Shown here piece by piece: positions 30,470 through 32,226 of a stretch of DNA of 32,226 nt; within the stretch, counting starts at the first letter, position 1, and the number at the start of each line of letters is the position of its first letter. The notes below the pieces were generated by a model, which did no database searches, was not told the DNA's origin, and was given only the letters and a program-made list of their open reading frames with translations. Where the stretch lies: positions 1 through 32,226 of the forward strand of contig JAKBBG010000014.1 in the NCBI GenBank assembly GCA_021826025.1. The letters are read 5' to 3'. The DNA comes from Pseudomonadota bacterium (GTDB lineage: Bacteria; Pseudomonadota; Gammaproteobacteria; Burkholderiales; Ferrovaceae). A program made the translations under genes and the position numbers.

Positions 30470-32226
30470 TCAGGCGTCCTGGGGTTCGGATTCGGCTTCG
30501 GCGTCGGACTCCGATTCGTCGATGCGGCTTAAGGACACCAGCGTTTCCCCGGCGTCCAGGGCGATCAGCGTGACGCCCTGGGTGGCGCGGCTCATTTCGC
30601 GGATTTCCTGGACCCGGGTGCGGATCAGCACGCCGCCCGTGGTGATGAGCATGAGCTCGTCGTCGGCGTCCACGAGGGCGGCGCTCACCACGCGGCCGTT
30701 GCGCGCGCTGGTCTGGATCGCGATGATGCCCTGCCCGCCCCGGCCGTGGCGCGTGTATTCGGAAATGGGGGTGCGCTTGCCGTAGCCGTTTTCGGTGGCC
30801 GTGAGCACCGACTGGGATTCGTTCTCCGCCACCAGCATGGCGATCACCCGCTGCCCTTCGGGCAGGCGCATGCCGCGCACGCCGCGGGCCGTGCGGCCCA
30901 TGGGACGCACGTCGTCTTCCGCGAAGCGGATGGCCTTGCCTTCGTCGGAAAACAGCATCACGTCGTGCTGGCCGTCCGTGATGGCCACGCCCACCAGGTA
31001 GTCGTCCGGGTCGAGGTCCACCGCGATGATGCCGGCCGCGCGCGGACGGGAGAAGTCGGTGAGCGGGGTTTTCTTGACCGTGCCGAAGGCCGTGGCCATG
31101 AACACGTAATGCTGGTCGTCGAACTCCTTGACGGGCAGGATGGCGTTGATCTTCTCGCCCTCCTCCAGCTGCAGCAGGTTGACGATGGGCTTGCCGCGGC
31201 TCGTGCGGTTGCCCGCCGGGACGTTGAACACCCGCAGCCAGTACACGCGGCCCAGGCTCGAGAAGCACAGGATGTGGTCGTGGGTGTTGGCCACGAACAG
31301 GCGTTCGATGAAATCGTCTTCCTTGGTGGCGGCGGCCTGCTTGCCGCGCCCGCCGCGGCGCTGGGCGCGATAGTCGGCCACCGGCTGGGACTTGACGTAG
31401 CCGCCGTGGGACAGGGTCACCACCACTTCCTCGGGCGTGATCAGGTCCTCGTAGTCCAGGTCTTCGGCGTTGACCACGATTTCGCTGCGGCGCACGTCGC
31501 CGAAGGCGTCCTTGATGGCGGCGAGCTCTTCGGAAATGATGCGGGTGATGCGTTCCGGGTGGGCCAGGATGTCGAGCAGGTCGGCGATGCGTGCCATCAC
31601 GTCGCGGTATTCGTCGCGGATCTTGTCCTGTTCGAGCCCCGTGAGCCGCTGCAGCTGCATTTCCAGGATGGCCACGGCCTGGGTTTCCGACAGGCGGTAG
31701 CCGTCCGCCTGCTGGCCGTAGAAGGCCGGCAGGCCGGCCGGGCGGGACGCGTTTTCGGGGGCGCGCGCGAGCATGTCGGCCACCAGTTCGGAGTTCCAGG
31801 AGCGCGCCATGAGGGCTTCGCGGGCCACCGCTCGGGTGGCCGAAGCCTTGATCAGGGCGATGATTTCGTCCACGTTGGAAAGGGCCACGGCGAGCCCTTC
31901 CAGGATGTGGGCCCGTTCGCGCGCCCGGCCCAGGTCGAACACCGTGCGCCGCGTCACCACTTCGCGCCGGTGGCGCAGGAAGGCTTCGAGGAACTGCTTG
32001 AGGTTGAGCAGGCGCGGCTGGTTGTCCACCAGCGCCACCATGTTCATGCCGAAGGATTCCTGCAGCTGGGTCTGCTTGAACAGGTTGTTGAGCACCACCT
32101 CCGGCAGTTCGCCGCGCTTGAGCTCGATCACGATGCGCATGCCCGACTTGTCGGACTCGTCGCGCAGGTCGGAAATGCCGTCGATGCGCTTTTCGCGCAC
32201 CAGCTCGGCGATTTTCATGATGAGGT
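30470..32226 (-). CDS. gyrA: DNA gyrase subunit A, C-terminal part (cut by window edge)
   Basis: Introduces negative supercoils with GyrB. The window holds the last 584 residues or so; the catalytic tyrosine and N-terminal winged helix lie beyond the right edge. Seen are the tail of the breakage-reunion domain (KRIDGISDLRDESDKSGMRI), the coiled-coil region and the six-bladed C-terminal DNA-wrapping domain with its GyrA box QRRGGRGK (31340-31363). The box is the hallmark of gyrase rather than ParC. The protein ends in an acidic tail (DESESDAEAESEPQDA). It heads the serC-pheA-hisC-tyrA-aroA-cmk-rpsA run with an 8-base gap to serC. Confidence 0.97.
   Translation of the reverse strand, partial: LIMKIAELVREKRIDGISDLRDESDKSGMRIVIELKRGELPEVVLNNLFKQTQLQESFGMNMVALVDNQPRLLNLKQFLEAFLRHRREVVTRRTVFDLGRARERAHILEGLAVALSNVDEIIALIKASATRAVAREALMARSWNSELVADMLARAPENASRPAGLPAFYGQQADGYRLSETQAVAILEMQLQRLTGLEQDKIRDEYRDVMARIADLLDILAHPERITRIISEELAAIKDAFGDVRRSEIVVNAEDLDYEDLITPEEVVVTLSHGGYVKSQPVADYRAQRRGGRGKQAAATKEDDFIERLFVANTHDHILCFSSLGRVYWLRVFNVPAGNRTSRGKPIVNLLQLEEGEKINAILPVKEFDDQHYVFMATAFGTVKKTPLTDFSRPRAAGIIAVDLDPDDYLVGVAITDGQHDVMLFSDEGKAIRFAEDDVRPMGRTARGVRGMRLPEGQRVIAMLVAENESQSVLTATENGYGKRTPISEYTRHGRGGQGIIAIQTSARNGRVVSAALVDADDELMLITTGGVLIRTRVQEIREMSRATQGVTLIALDAGETLVSLSRIDESESDAEAESEPQDA

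Overview
This is a GC-rich, very densely packed bacterial chromosome segment, and the gene families and their order point to a betaproteobacterium. The strongest clue is the run gyrA-serC-pheA-hisC-tyrA-aroA-cmk-rpsA-ihfB-lapA-lapB-pyrF-ugd-hldE1-hldD-comEA-like-cysM, an order I associate with that class. The TCA cluster beside it (GntR-sdhCDAB-sdhE-gltA-sucA) fits as well. That placement rests on remembered synteny and protein similarity, not on a database search. I see no tRNA, rRNA, CRISPR array, insertion sequence, phage gene, toxin-antitoxin or defence module. No gene-free stretch exceeds about 165 bases.

Left block, positions 1-13793: central carbon metabolism arranged around one divergent control region (6405-6568). 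Leftward from it run a GntR/HutC-type regulator, sdhC, sdhD, sdhA, sdhB, sdhE, gltA and the first 273 codons of sucA, which is cut by the window edge. Rightward run prpB, prpC, prpD, acnA and mdh, ending at a strong intrinsic terminator (13805-13847). The 164-base control region holds a 46-base AT-rich dyad that overlaps a good sigma-70 promoter for prpB. Oxidation of propionyl-CoA (2-methylcitrate cycle) yields pyruvate plus succinate. Succinate is oxidised by the Sdh complex encoded on the other side, and Mdh then returns oxaloacetate to both PrpC and GltA. The two arms therefore form one metabolic loop that could be switched by one regulator.

Right block, positions 13856-32226: everything is on the minus strand. 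Read in the direction of transcription it begins with gyrA (C-terminal part only), then serine, aromatic and histidine-type biosynthesis (serC, pheA, hisC, tyrA, aroA), then cmk and rpsA. Next come ihfB, the envelope genes lapA and lapB, pyrF, and the sugar-nucleotide/heptose genes ugd, hldE1 and hldD. A secreted helix-hairpin-helix protein, cysM, a PolB-type 3'-5' exonuclease and an unrecognised Pro/Gln/Ser-rich ORF close the block. Many neighbours overlap by 4 to 8 bases, so translational coupling is likely. Three leader or intergenic hairpins (before rpsA, between ihfB and lapA, before the comEA-like gene) are the main unexplained structures.

The content is mostly core housekeeping. I did not find a convincing new biological system. 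The best leads are the divergent operator, the Shine-Dalgarno-masking hairpin before the comEA-like gene, the orphan low-complexity ORF, and an altered cofactor-binding motif in SerC.
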